From NCBI GenBank assembly GCA_946803585.1, contig CAMPEQ010000011.1, positions 372,001 through 436,000 on the forward strand: a stretch of 64,000 nucleotides of DNA, read 5' to 3'. The DNA is from an uncultured Actinomycetes bacterium. GTDB lineage: Bacteria; Actinomycetota; Actinomycetes; S36-B12; UBA10799. The notes under the pieces were generated by a model. That model searched no databases, was not told where the DNA came from, and saw nothing but the letters and a program-made list of their open reading frames with translations. Of this stretch, positions 1 through 7,738 are shown one piece after another. Both the position numbers and the translations under genes were made by a program. The stretch's first letter is position 1. Each line of letters begins with the position of its first letter.

Positions 1-55
1 CGCGAGCCATCCCTCTCCCTGCTGACGTTCGTGGGCATCGCGTCCACGCGTCAAT

Positions 56-85
56 CTTGACACTGTCAAGACCAAAGTGTAGCGT
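56..85 (+). promoter_or_regulatory. Promoter with overlapping palindromic operator
   Basis: A perfect 15-bp palindrome, CTTGACACTGTCAAG (56-70), contains the hexamer TTGACA (57-62). This is followed after 17 bp by TAGCGT (80-85), so it reads as a sigma-70-type promoter whose -35 box is covered by an operator. The TGACA-N-TGTCA shape is typical of TetR-family operators. That a repressor binds here is inference, and no regulator gene is inside the window. Confidence 0.6.
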
Positions 86-120
86 TCGATTGCATCTTTA
101 CACCGACAAGATTGAGGACA

Positions 121-618
121 ATGAAAAGACATCTCAACGGCGGACGCTTCACTGCAACCATGGAAGAGGACTTCGTCGTATTCCTCATTGGATCGCGGCT
201 CAACCGGTTGCGCGACGCCCCAAAGATGATCCGCATTGCTCGCCAGATGCGAGCAATGCAAAAGGAGCTGCAGGAAGCTCCTGATTTGGGCTTGTTGCAC
301 ATGGAGGATTTCTTTGGCCGGGTCACGGTGAGTGTTCAGTACTGGCGCGACTTCGAGTCCCTTGAGAACTACGCGAAGTCCAACCACCAAAGTCACCTGC
401 CAGCGTGGCGGGAATACAACCGGCTGATCCGGGATTCAGGCACCATCGGGGTATGGCATGAGACGTACCGAGTCCGAGCAAGTGATCACGAGTCTGTCTA
501 CGTGAACATGCCGACATTCGGGCTCGCGAATGCAGGAGCTCCGAGTCGGCTAGCCAGTTCTAGTACCGCCCGACGGCGTATGGAGGTTGTCCGCACCACG
601 TCTGGAACCGGGCGGTGA
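121..618 (+). CDS. DUF4188 family protein (monooxygenase-like fold)
   Basis: The product is about 165 aa and matches my memory of DUF4188 proteins: an N-terminal GRFTATMEEDFVVFLIG segment, a central QYWRDFESLENYA stretch, HLPAWREYN, and a GVWHETY block followed by the VYVNMP motif. DUF4188 proteins are related to small ferredoxin-fold monooxygenase-like enzymes, and no specific reaction is established. I chose ATG 121. TTG 112 and ATG 160 are in frame, and none has a convincing Shine-Dalgarno sequence. It stands alone behind a promoter with an operator-like palindrome, so it is probably repressed until an inducer is present. The last 20 residues are variable and rich in Arg and Ser. Confidence 0.75.
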   Translation: MKRHLNGGRFTATMEEDFVVFLIGSRLNRLRDAPKMIRIARQMRAMQKELQEAPDLGLLHMEDFFGRVTVSVQYWRDFESLENYAKSNHQSHLPAWREYNRLIRDSGTIGVWHETYRVRASDHESVYVNMPTFGLANAGAPSRLASSSTARRRMEVVRTTSGTGR

Positions 619-624
619 GGTAGT

Positions 625-639
625 GCTGACAGCGTCAGC
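625..639. repeat. Inverted repeat downstream of DUF4188 gene
   Basis: GCTGAC-agc-GTCAGC lies just after the stop codon, and a TGTCAAG half-site resembling the upstream operator follows at 661-667. It could be a weak hairpin or a second regulator site. There is no T-tract. Confidence 0.35.
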
Positions 640-691
640 TCGACAAAGGTACATCGAGAGTGTCAAGCATCAGCCGGAGTAATACAGATCT

Positions 692-767
692 TGGAGCCGC
701 CTAAGAGAGTCGAACTCTTGACCTACGCATTACGAGTGCGTTGCTCTACCAACTGAGCTAAGGCGGC
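692..767 (-). tRNA. tRNA-Thr (anticodon CGT)
   Basis: Read on the minus strand, the sequence folds as a complete cloverleaf. The acceptor is GCCGCCT/AGGCGGC, the D arm TTAGCTCAGTTGGTAGAGC, the anticodon stem ACGCA/TGCGT with loop CTCGTAA, and the T arm has TTCGA. The discriminator is T and CCA is encoded. The CGT anticodon reads ACG. A tRNA-Thr close to the topA-tmk-holB region is familiar from other actinobacteria. Confidence 0.96.
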
Positions 768-964
768 CGGTCGTGCGGGTCTAACCGTACCCAATGCCGA
801 TTGGGTATCGCGTCCCAGCCGCCCTTACTCGTTTCGAACACGAATCTCGGTGAATCGTGACTCACTGTGAGGCAGCTTCATCCGAATGCCCCACAGCGCG
901 CGCGAGCCACGCGCCGCCGGGCAGGATCGAACCAAGCACCCCAACGATTCGCACAGGAGCAAAC

Positions 965-1735
965 ATGAAGAAGCAAAGAGTCACGCTAGCCACGGCAGCG
1001 TTGGGCACCGCCGCACTATGTGGGTCGGCGATTGGGGTCGCCGCGCCTGCAACTGCTGGCGACGTGGGTCTGCCACTGACGAAGGCGCAGATGTTGAGTG
1101 CCTCGCTTCAACTGAGCGACGTTCCGAGTTCATTTAGCGACGACCCGAGTTGGGAGACGGCGTACGGCAAGGGGTCTAAGACGTTCCGATTCGAGATGTG
1201 CGTCGACAAGGACGGCGAGAAGGTCTTCGGGGCCCGCCCCGCTCAGCAGATGAACAGCACCGTCACCCTCGTCGAGAAGTTTGACGACGACGGTGAGCCA
1301 GTCAAACAACGGGTCGTCAGCAGCGACATCTACGGGTACAAGTCAGCAAGCGCCGCGAAGAAGGCGTGGAAGAAGCTCAACCAAGCCACCAAGAGGTGCG
1401 CCAAGAAGATCAACGAGCCGTTCGATATCGGCGATGACTTTGAGCTGCTCGCGATCGTCAAGCAAAAGACCAAACCACTGAATACGTACAACGGAGCCCC
1501 CGGGTTCGCGGTCAAACAGGACGTCGCGATTGAGATTGCCGAGGGCACTCCCGATGAACTCAATATCTACTTGGGTGGCTACACGAACTACCGCCAAGTT
1601 GGCACAACAATTCAGCGGGTGCAGTTCGCCAACCTGAATACCAAAGCCAAGTCAAAATCAAAGATCAAGAAGAAGTGGGCGTCATTCACCCGCTCCGAGT
1701 CAAAGACGATTGCGGGTCGTGTTGCTCGACTTTGA
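965..1735 (+). CDS. Secreted protein of unknown function
   Basis: ATG 965 is preceded by AGGAG at 955-959 with five bases spacing, so I prefer it to the longer ORF from 857. The 256-aa product begins with a Lys-rich n-region, a hydrophobic stretch and an APATAG cleavage site, which is a Sec signal peptide. The mature part is about 225 aa with two cysteines, alternating hydrophobic segments and a Lys-rich end (KAKSKSKIKKKW). It resembles sensor-domain-type extracellular proteins of actinobacteria only in general make-up. I do not recognise the family. It is monocistronic between tRNA-Thr and the SRPBCC gene. Confidence 0.75.
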   Translation: MKKQRVTLATAALGTAALCGSAIGVAAPATAGDVGLPLTKAQMLSASLQLSDVPSSFSDDPSWETAYGKGSKTFRFEMCVDKDGEKVFGARPAQQMNSTVTLVEKFDDDGEPVKQRVVSSDIYGYKSASAAKKAWKKLNQATKRCAKKINEPFDIGDDFELLAIVKQKTKPLNTYNGAPGFAVKQDVAIEIAEGTPDELNIYLGGYTNYRQVGTTIQRVQFANLNTKAKSKSKIKKKWASFTRSESKTIAGRVARL

Positions 1736-1866
1736 TCGTTAGCTCGAACAAAGACGGCAAGTCGCAACGATGCAGCGCCGCAGTACTCTGGCCTCTCACC
1801 GCTCACCAGCGCCAGGGTGGGGTCGACCGAGACGAATCCAAACTGATTGCCTCGGGCGCCAGCGGG

Positions 1867-1877
1867 TACGGTGAATC
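1867..1877 (+). promoter_or_regulatory. -10 box of a leaderless promoter
   Basis: TACGGT (1867-1872) fits TANNNT and stands five bases before ATG 1878, which has no Shine-Dalgarno sequence. Transcription would begin at or next to the start codon. Confidence 0.5.
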
Positions 1878-2315
1878 ATGGCTCGATTCGTGACGACTGT
1901 TGAATCCACTGCACCGCCTAAAGCTGCCTTCGATCTGGTGGCAGACTTCAGCAACATCATGTCGTGGGATCCGGGAGTTAGTTCCGCCGAGCGACTCGAT
2001 GACGGACCGCTGGGCGTAGGGTCGCGCTTTCGCGTTGTTTCGGTGTTCGGACCGCGCCGACTGCCGCTGGAGTACGAGGTTCTCGAGTGGATTGCCCCCA
2101 GCTTTGCAGTACTTCAGGCGAGCAACCGGGACTTCACCTCTCACGACGTCATCTCAGTCGCCAGAACTCCCAAGGGTTCAGCGGTTACCTACGATGCGGA
2201 CCTGCGCCTGCACGGGGCGCGCCGTATCTTCGATCTACCACTTATCGCTGCGTTTCAAGTGATCGGCCGGCGCGCTGGATCAGGGATGCGCAGGGAACTG
2301 AACAAGCTCGGCTAG
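1878..2315 (+). CDS. SRPBCC (polyketide cyclase/START-like) family protein
   Basis: This 145-aa protein has the SRPBCC outline: a first strand ARFVTTVESTAPPKAAFDLVADF, the typical SWDPGV turn around residue 33, a GVGSRFRV strand pair, the central VLEW...VLQASNRDFTSHD region, and a long C-terminal helix. The fold makes a hydrophobic pocket for a lipid-like or aromatic ligand. Sequence alone does not show whether this one is a cyclase, dehydrase or carrier. It lies alone and is probably leaderless. Confidence 0.8.
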   Translation: MARFVTTVESTAPPKAAFDLVADFSNIMSWDPGVSSAERLDDGPLGVGSRFRVVSVFGPRRLPLEYEVLEWIAPSFAVLQASNRDFTSHDVISVARTPKGSAVTYDADLRLHGARRIFDLPLIAAFQVIGRRAGSGMRRELNKLG

Positions 2316-2335
2316 TTCCTGGCTGAGCGTAAGCA

Positions 2336-2347
2336 ACGACTAGTCGT
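2336..2347. promoter_or_regulatory. Perfect palindrome upstream of Rrf2 gene
   Basis: ACGACTAGTCGT is a perfect 12-bp palindrome about 40 bp upstream of a TACTGT hexamer (2386-2391) that precedes the Rrf2 start. Rrf2 regulators often control themselves, so an autoregulatory operator is possible. Confidence 0.35.
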
Positions 2348-2395
2348 GCGCGAGGCACCCACTAGCGATCAACCGGTCTCGGCCATACTGTGACG

Positions 2396-2860
2396 ATGCG
2401 CGTGACGGCGAGAGTGGACTACGCGATCAGGGCGGCCGCAGAGCTGGCAGCGGCACCGGAGAAGTCACACAAGGCAGAGGTACTCGCCAAATCGCAAGGC
2501 ATCTCGCTGAGCTTCTTAGAGACCATCCTCGGCGATCTGCGTCGGGCGGGGCTGGTGACGAGCCATCGGGGCCGCGACGGTGGGCATCAGCTAGCTCGCA
2601 GCCCGGCCGACATCAGTGTTGCCGACGTTGTGCGCGCGCAGACGGGCAATCTGTTCGATATCTACGGCCACCGGCCAGAGGATATGGAATACACCGGCGC
2701 AGCGACTCACCTCACCGACGTCTGGGTCGCAGCCCGATCGGCATACCGTCGCGTGCTCGAGGATGTGACACTGGCCGATCTTGTCGATGGGGTTTTTGGT
2801 GACGATGTCGTTGCGTTGATTGAGCTACCCGACTCGTGGAACTCACACGGGCCGAACTAG
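2396..2860 (+). CDS. Rrf2 family transcriptional regulator, cysteine-free
   Basis: The product is about 154 aa. MRVTARVDYAIRAAAELA at the N-terminus is the family signature, followed by a winged helix-turn-helix (SLSFLETILGDLRRAGLV, then a GRDGGHQLARSP wing, residues about 30-75) and a C-terminal dimerisation helix. The Rrf2 members NsrR, IscR and RsrR ligate Fe-S through three cysteines. This protein has no cysteine at all, so it must sense something else or act through a partner. ATG 2396 aligns best with family starts, and GTG 2390 is also in frame. Its stop overlaps that of the convergent channel gene. Confidence 0.88.
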   Translation: MRVTARVDYAIRAAAELAAAPEKSHKAEVLAKSQGISLSFLETILGDLRRAGLVTSHRGRDGGHQLARSPADISVADVVRAQTGNLFDIYGHRPEDMEYTGAATHLTDVWVAARSAYRRVLEDVTLADLVDGVFGDDVVALIELPDSWNSHGPN

Positions 2861-3660
2861 TCCGGCGGGGCCGCTGAAGTCTGCGGGGCCGAGGACGGTT
2901 GTGGTGAGGTCTGCGGGACCGAGGACTGCGGGTCTGATGATTGCTGGGATGACAACTCGGCGAGGTGCTCGCGGATTTCGCGCAGTTCGGTCATCACGTC
3001 ATCGTCACTCTTCTTCGTTCGCTCGACGAACCAGGTCGCGACGCTGGCCGTGATGATTCCGATCATGGAGATGCCGACCACCATGAGCGCGAACGCCACG
3101 AAGCGTCCGGGGATCGTAACTGGGAAGACATCGCCGTAGCCGACGGTCGTGACCGTCACCCCGGACCACCAGAGTGCATCGCCGAAGGTCTGAATGTTGG
3201 CCCCCGGCGCACCACGTTCAGCGTCCAACATCGCCACGCTGGCGACAACAAGAATGAATGCGGTGGCCAACGCTGCGGAGGTCACCGTTCGACCGACAGC
3301 AAACCGTCCCGCCCGCGAGATCAAGAAGTTCGCAGCGGTAAATACCCGCAAGACTCGCAGTGGCCGCAGCATCGGCAGCACGACTAGCAACACGTCGATG
3401 GGGTGTCGGACCAGGTAGCCCCACGGTCGTCCTGAAAGCCCGGCCCTGACAACCAGGTCTACAACGAAGACCGCCCACAACAGCGCGTTGAACATCTCCA
3501 GCGTGAGCAGGACCCCGGGCGAGAGGTCCGGTGCCAACACAGGAATCGCGTAGAGCACCAAGAAGACGATGGCCACGACCATGAGCGGAACGTGGGTACG
3601 AGCCTCGTACGCAGCCAGGCGATCGCTATTGCGATCGGTTATCTCAAACTCTGCAGCCAC
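2857..3660 (-). CDS. Voltage-gated-type potassium channel family protein
   Basis: This 267-aa membrane protein has a six-helix layout: hydrophobic segments near residues 25-45, 50-75 and 85-110, an S4-like segment with spaced arginines (LRPLRVLRVF), and the pore loop with the selectivity filter TVTTVGYGD followed by the last helix. It should form a tetrameric K+ channel in the cytoplasmic membrane. The C-terminal tail has a predicted coiled-coil (MTELREIREHLAEL) followed by about 30 residues of low-complexity Ser/Pro/Gln repeats. GTG 3660 is preceded by GAGGTGAG. Its stop shares a CTAG tetranucleotide with the convergent Rrf2 gene. Confidence 0.9.
   Translation of the reverse strand: MAAEFEITDRNSDRLAAYEARTHVPLMVVAIVFLVLYAIPVLAPDLSPGVLLTLEMFNALLWAVFVVDLVVRAGLSGRPWGYLVRHPIDVLLVVLPMLRPLRVLRVFTAANFLISRAGRFAVGRTVTSAALATAFILVVASVAMLDAERGAPGANIQTFGDALWWSGVTVTTVGYGDVFPVTIPGRFVAFALMVVGISMIGIITASVATWFVERTKKSDDDVMTELREIREHLAELSSQQSSDPQSSVPQTSPQPSSAPQTSAAPPD
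2879..2926. repeat. Two-copy direct repeat in channel C-terminal coding region
   Basis: GTCTGCGGGGCCGAGGAC (2879-2896) and GTCTGCGGGACCGAGGAC (2909-2926) differ by one base with a 30-bp period. They encode the Ser/Pro/Gln-rich tail of the K+ channel and look like recent slippage or duplication. Confidence 0.75.
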
Positions 3661-3755
3661 GTCTCACCTCGCTATAGCCCTCGGATCTTGTTGCAGGCTA
3701 CGCGGCTAACGCGTGGTATTTCTTGCTATCTGGCGGTGGCAATCAGCCCAACGAA

Positions 3756-4364
3756 CTAACCGATTATCAACCGACGGGCGCCGGCATAGCGCGGGGCCCA
3801 GTAACTGCTGTTGATTGACTCGATCACGACATCGCGATTGGGGTTGTTGGCACCGATCATTCGGCCTTTGCCGATGTACATGGATGCGTGCTGAGATCCA
3901 CCCGAACCCCACAGCAGCAGATCACCGCGCTTGAGGTTCTTCTTGCTGACGCGCTTACCCTTCTTCATCCGAAGCTGGGCTCCGGAGTAGTGCGGGATGT
4001 TGATGCCAGCAGCCTTCTTGTAGATGATTTTGGTGAAGCCTGAGCAGTCGAAGCGCCACGGCGATGATGCACCGGCGACATACTGACCTCGACCTAGGCG
4101 CTTCTTGGCGTACTTGACGACTGACTTGCGGGTTGCGACCGCGCGCACGTGGCGGGCTTTGGCTTTGGCAGCTTTACGAGCCGCTTTAGTTGCCGCCGCA
4201 TCAGCTGGCGTTGTAACCGGCGCTGTGGCGGGCTTGGTTGCAGTCGCTGCACTGAGGCCGGCAACTGACGTTGCTGTCGCCGTCGTGGTGGTCGCGACGG
4301 GGGCCGCGATGGCTGCAGTGGCGGCGACAGCGATGCTGGCGCCAACGAGACGAGATTTACGCAT
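3756..4364 (-). CDS. Secreted NlpC/P60 cell-wall hydrolase
   Basis: The ORF track runs to 4424, but ATG 4364 gives a proper signal peptide (MRKSRLVGASIAVAATAAIAAPVA) and leaves a riboswitch upstream intact. A GGAGGAG lies about 13 bases before this ATG. The 202-aa product has a Thr/Ala-rich linker, a Lys/Arg/Ala helix (AARKAAKAKARH), and an NlpC/P60 domain over the last 120 residues with catalytic Cys in FDCSGF and His in QHASMYIG. These enzymes cut the D-Glu to diamino acid bond in peptidoglycan stems. The c-di-AMP riboswitch in the leader implies control by the second messenger used for turgor and wall homeostasis. Confidence 0.92.
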   Translation of the reverse strand: MRKSRLVGASIAVAATAAIAAPVATTTTATATSVAGLSAATATKPATAPVTTPADAAATKAARKAAKAKARHVRAVATRKSVVKYAKKRLGRGQYVAGASSPWRFDCSGFTKIIYKKAAGINIPHYSGAQLRMKKGKRVSKKNLKRGDLLLWGSGGSQHASMYIGKGRMIGANNPNRDVVIESINSSYWAPRYAGARRLIIG

Positions 4365-4386
4365 ACGGAAAGTCGAACTCCTCCTC

Positions 4387-4533
4387 GAACCGCTTCCCGG
4401 GTTAGCGAACGAACTCGGACGCAAGGAATCGACCTACCAAACGTGCTGGATTCGCCCCGACCTGATGTAGGTCCCCGGTACACCGAGCACCATCCTCCGG
4501 CTTGGGTTCAGCCAGTCAGCGCTGCGGTGATTC
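4387..4533 (-). promoter_or_regulatory. Cyclic di-AMP riboswitch (ydaO/yuaA type)
   Basis: On the minus strand the leader of the NlpC/P60 gene contains, in order, the conserved blocks I know from this class: TACCGGGGACC, GGGGCGAATCC, and the 3' block CCGAGTTCGTTCGCTAACC followed by CGGGAAGCGG. The outer helix can form between GAA..CCGC (5', near 4533) and GCGGTTC (3', near 4387). In Streptomyces and other actinobacteria this riboswitch controls muralytic enzyme genes and shuts them off when c-di-AMP binds. I judged conservation by eye without a covariance search. Confidence 0.85.
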
Positions 4534-4800
4534 AACGAGCTGCTCGCGTCCCGCAGTTGGCGGTGACTGGTACGAACAACAGGGAGGACGCTAGCACCGT
4601 TCTTACCATTCTCTTCCCAAATAGAGGGTCAGATATCGCTGAGCGTAGTTGTCCTAGCGCCTGCTTTGATCGGACTTCGGACTAAATGCCCGATTCCAAG
4701 TGACTCTAAGTAAGTTGTTGATCTTTCAAATGAGTGAGTCTGTTCACAATATTTCTTCGCAAAAGCAGGTGGCGGCGGGCGTTTCTTACCTTCGCTAGCC
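4534..4800. other. Intergenic region upstream of the riboswitch
   Basis: About 270 bp between the riboswitch and the peptidase stop. It must hold the NlpC/P60 promoter on the minus strand. AT-rich stretches occur at 4700-4760, but I see no convincing -35/-10 pair, gene or repeat. Confidence 0.4.
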
Positions 4801-6339
4801 CTAGCTACAGGTGGTGTCAGCCGAGGGCAATTGCCCTGTCAGGAACGCCTGATCAACGGCCTTGGTGACGCACCGGTTTCGGCCGTAGCCAGTGTGCCCG
4901 TCCCCGTCGAAGGTGATGAGAACGCTGCTTGCCAACTGATCGTTGACCTCCTTGGCCCAGCCGTATGGCGTTGCCGGATCGCGAGTCGTACCCACCAACA
5001 GAATCGGTGGTGCCCCTTCGGCGGTAATCACGTGCGGCTCATTAGTTGGCGGTGCGGGATAGTCGTAACAAGGCAAGTTACTCCACGCGAGTTCCCGCCC
5101 GAACGTTGGCGAGGTACTCGCCCACTGCGCTCCGAGTTCCACGGTGCGCGCCGGATCCGCCCGATCAGTTCTGTCCAAACAGTTCACCGCATAGAGCGCA
5201 TCGAGAGAGTTGTCCGAGTACGTACCGTCAGCCTGGCGCCCGGTGAATGAGTTGACGATGTTCATCAGCGGGGCACCGTTGCCCTTGAAACCGGCCCGCA
5301 GTGCCGACCTGAGCTCGCCCCACCCGTACTGCGGCTCATACAAACTGCCGATGATTCCGTTGGTTGCGATGGGACGGGTCAACTCCCGTCCCCCCGAGCC
5401 TTTGATCGCATCCTTACCGACCGCAGCGAGCCAGTCATTGATCTTTGTGGTCGCGGCGGTCGGATCGTCGGGAAGCGGACAGTTCTGGTGGCTAGGGCAG
5501 TCCGCGATAAAACTCGACAAAGCTACCTGGAAGCCGTCGGCCTGACCGCGCGCTAGCTCATCGTTGGTCAGGTCCGGGTTGATGACGCCGTCCAACACGA
5601 ACTGGCCGACCTTGTCGGTGAAGAGATCCGCGTAAGTCAGCCCAAGGAAGCTGCCATAGGAGAGTCCCAAGTAATTGAGTGCCGGCTCGTCCAGCAGTTC
5701 GCGCAAGACATCCATATCGCGTGCAGCTGGCACGGTCCCAATATTGGGTGTGAGATCCGGGGCGTTCGCCTCACACCCCACACCGACCGACGCAGCCGAG
5801 GCGACAGCTTGCTGTTCCTGCTCGGGAGTCTCCGGCGTTCCGAGGGTAGCCACCAACGTGTCGGTCTGCGGACCGTCAAGGCACTCAATGGGCGTGCTCT
5901 TACCAACGCCGCGTGGATCGAATCCGACAATGTCGTACTGCCGCACAATCTCATTGCTCACGAACCCGGCGGCGTATCGCGCGAAGTCGATACCAGAACC
6001 TCCTGGGCCACCGGGATTAACCACGATCGTGCCGCGGCGCTGATTCGGATCTGTCGCGGGAGCCTTCAACATCTCGATCGTGATGGGCTTGGAATCTGGT
6101 GTCGAATAGTCCAGCGGAACCGTGAATGAGGCGCACTGGAAGGTGCCGCCACACTTGCTCCACGTCACCGGCTGGGAGTAGTAACTCCCGAGGTCAACAG
6201 CCACCGTCGACTCAGCCACCGGTGGTTCACTCGTCGTTGATGCGCACCCTGCCAAGACGAGAACGGCAGCGCCAAGCGTGCCAAGAGTTGCGGTTACCGT
6301 CGATTTGGGTGCGAGGCGCTTCGGCCGATTTGCGGTCAC
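4801..6339 (-). CDS. Lipoprotein alpha/beta-hydrolase, tripeptidyl-peptidase-like
   Basis: The 512-aa product starts with a lipoprotein signal (AVLVLAGC, Cys about 31), so it is exported and lipid-anchored. The alpha/beta-hydrolase domain shows the oxyanion-region motif NPGGPGGSG, the nucleophile elbow GLSYGSFLG with Ser near residue 228, and a late DGDGHTGYG carrying the catalytic His. The C-terminal part matches the TAP-like C-terminal domain of the SlpD/SlpE and tripeptidyl-aminopeptidase group. It probably releases short peptides outside the cell. GTG 6339 follows directly after CGATAGGCCG, an element also seen before nhaA, yqeY and a phosphoesterase. It is syntenic with the peptidase next to holB in Streptomyces, as I recall. 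Confidence 0.9.
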   Translation of the reverse strand: MTANRPKRLAPKSTVTATLGTLGAAVLVLAGCASTTSEPPVAESTVAVDLGSYYSQPVTWSKCGGTFQCASFTVPLDYSTPDSKPITIEMLKAPATDPNQRRGTIVVNPGGPGGSGIDFARYAAGFVSNEIVRQYDIVGFDPRGVGKSTPIECLDGPQTDTLVATLGTPETPEQEQQAVASAASVGVGCEANAPDLTPNIGTVPAARDMDVLRELLDEPALNYLGLSYGSFLGLTYADLFTDKVGQFVLDGVINPDLTNDELARGQADGFQVALSSFIADCPSHQNCPLPDDPTAATTKINDWLAAVGKDAIKGSGGRELTRPIATNGIIGSLYEPQYGWGELRSALRAGFKGNGAPLMNIVNSFTGRQADGTYSDNSLDALYAVNCLDRTDRADPARTVELGAQWASTSPTFGRELAWSNLPCYDYPAPPTNEPHVITAEGAPPILLVGTTRDPATPYGWAKEVNDQLASSVLITFDGDGHTGYGRNRCVTKAVDQAFLTGQLPSADTTCS

Positions 6340-6420
6340 CGGCCTATCGTCTCAATTGCTTCCCGTTGATGGGTCGGCCGACCCAATCGCCCTAACTACG
6401 GGTGACGTCCGACGACGTTC

Positions 6421-7617
6421 TCACAATCTGGCTCCGCGTAGCGATGGTCGGCGGAGATCGATCGTGAGGGACTCCATCGCGAGCGCGGGAGCCACACTCG
6501 CCTCGAGAGCAAGCCGGGCGCGTTCGATCGCGTTCACCCGCTGAAGTGTCTCGACTGCCGAACCCGCAGCAGCTTGTCCACGGACCTCCACCGCCATCTC
6601 CTCGTTGATCAGCCCGGCATCATCGGACTCAACAGCGCCAAGCTGAACGGCCAGCACGTCGCGGTAGAAGCCCAACAGATCGATCAGGGCGCGATCAAGC
6701 TGGTCACGTTCGGTCCGAGTCCGGCGAGACTTCTGCCGGTCCTCGAGCTCCTTGAGCGCGCCCTTGACCCCTCTAACGCCTCCGCGAAGCCCCTTCCCCT
6801 GCGCACCCTCGCCCCACGCTAATAGCAGGTCGGCGCGTTCGCGCTCATCGATTGGTCCGGTGATCGAGACAGCATCCTCCTTGGCCGCCGAGACGATCTT
6901 CTGCGCAGCCGCCATACACGATCCCAAGTCGACTAGTTCGGAAGGGATACTCAACACGTCGCGCCGGCGCTGGCGGGCACTCTCATCACGTGCCAGAGCT
7001 TTTGCGCGACCGACGTGGCCTTGGGCAGCGTTGGCCGCGAATCGGGCCGTCTGCTCGGAAATGCCCATCTTTGTCACCAAGTAGTCAGTGACTTCCGCCG
7101 GCGATGGAGTCCTCAACATGATGTGGCGGCAGCGCGATCGAATCGTCGGGAGGACATCTTCAACACTCGGGGTACACAACAACCAGACCGCACGCGGCGG
7201 AGGCTCCTCAATCGCCTTGAGTAGGACGTTGTTGGCCGTCTCGGTCAGTCGATCTGCGTCTTCGATGACGATGACATGCCAGCGACCGCGACTCGGAGCG
7301 ATGGCCGCCCGCGAGACTAACGCGCGCGCGTCAGCGGTCTTGTAGGTGACGCCTTCGGGCCGAACGACCTCAACGTCGGGGTGGGAGCCCTTGCTGACCG
7401 CAACGCACTCATCACACTCGCCACATCCACCGGCCGAACACATCAAAGCCGCTGCAAAGGCACCGGCAGCGCTAGAGCGGCCGCTCCCTGGGGGTCCCGT
7501 CACCAACCAGGCATGAGTCATACCAGGACCGGCCGGGATCTTCCCGGCGTCAGCGGCAGCCAACTGCAAACGTTCAACCACCGAACTCTGGCCGACCAGC
7601 AAGTCCCAAACAGTCAT
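6421..7617 (-). CDS. holB: DNA polymerase III subunit delta prime
   Basis: This is the clamp-loader delta-prime subunit. I start it at ATG 7617 (MTVWDLLVGQ), which aligns with relatives, where the ORF track extends further. The 398-aa protein has a P-loop GPPGSGRSSAA, in which the usual Lys of GKS/T is Arg as in many delta-prime subunits, a CGECDEC zinc module, a Walker-B-like VIVIEDADRLTE, and a sensor/arginine region PTIRSRCRHI. It works with DnaX and HolA to load the beta clamp. CAGAAT stands six bases before the ATG, so it may be leaderless. In most actinobacteria it lies next to tmk, but here a 3-kb module separates them. Confidence 0.93.
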   Translation of the reverse strand: MTVWDLLVGQSSVVERLQLAAADAGKIPAGPGMTHAWLVTGPPGSGRSSAAGAFAAALMCSAGGCGECDECVAVSKGSHPDVEVVRPEGVTYKTADARALVSRAAIAPSRGRWHVIVIEDADRLTETANNVLLKAIEEPPPRAVWLLCTPSVEDVLPTIRSRCRHIMLRTPSPAEVTDYLVTKMGISEQTARFAANAAQGHVGRAKALARDESARQRRRDVLSIPSELVDLGSCMAAAQKIVSAAKEDAVSITGPIDERERADLLLAWGEGAQGKGLRGGVRGVKGALKELEDRQKSRRTRTERDQLDRALIDLLGFYRDVLAVQLGAVESDDAGLINEEMAVEVRGQAAAGSAVETLQRVNAIERARLALEASVAPALAMESLTIDLRRPSLRGARL

Positions 7618-7623
7618 GGCTCG

Positions 7624-7629
7624 ATTCTG
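7624..7629 (-). promoter_or_regulatory. Probable -10 box for holB
   Basis: CAGAAT on the minus strand lies six bases before ATG 7617 with no Shine-Dalgarno sequence in between, which suggests a leaderless transcript. The first base deviates from TANNNT. Confidence 0.35.
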
Positions 7630-7738
7630 CCTCTTACCAATCTTCGAGGGTGGGCCGCTCCCAGTTTGGCGCACTGCACCACCATCACCGCGGTGGGATT
7701 AGCCGTCGCTGATAAGCATCGGCGATATCTGGTTGCGC

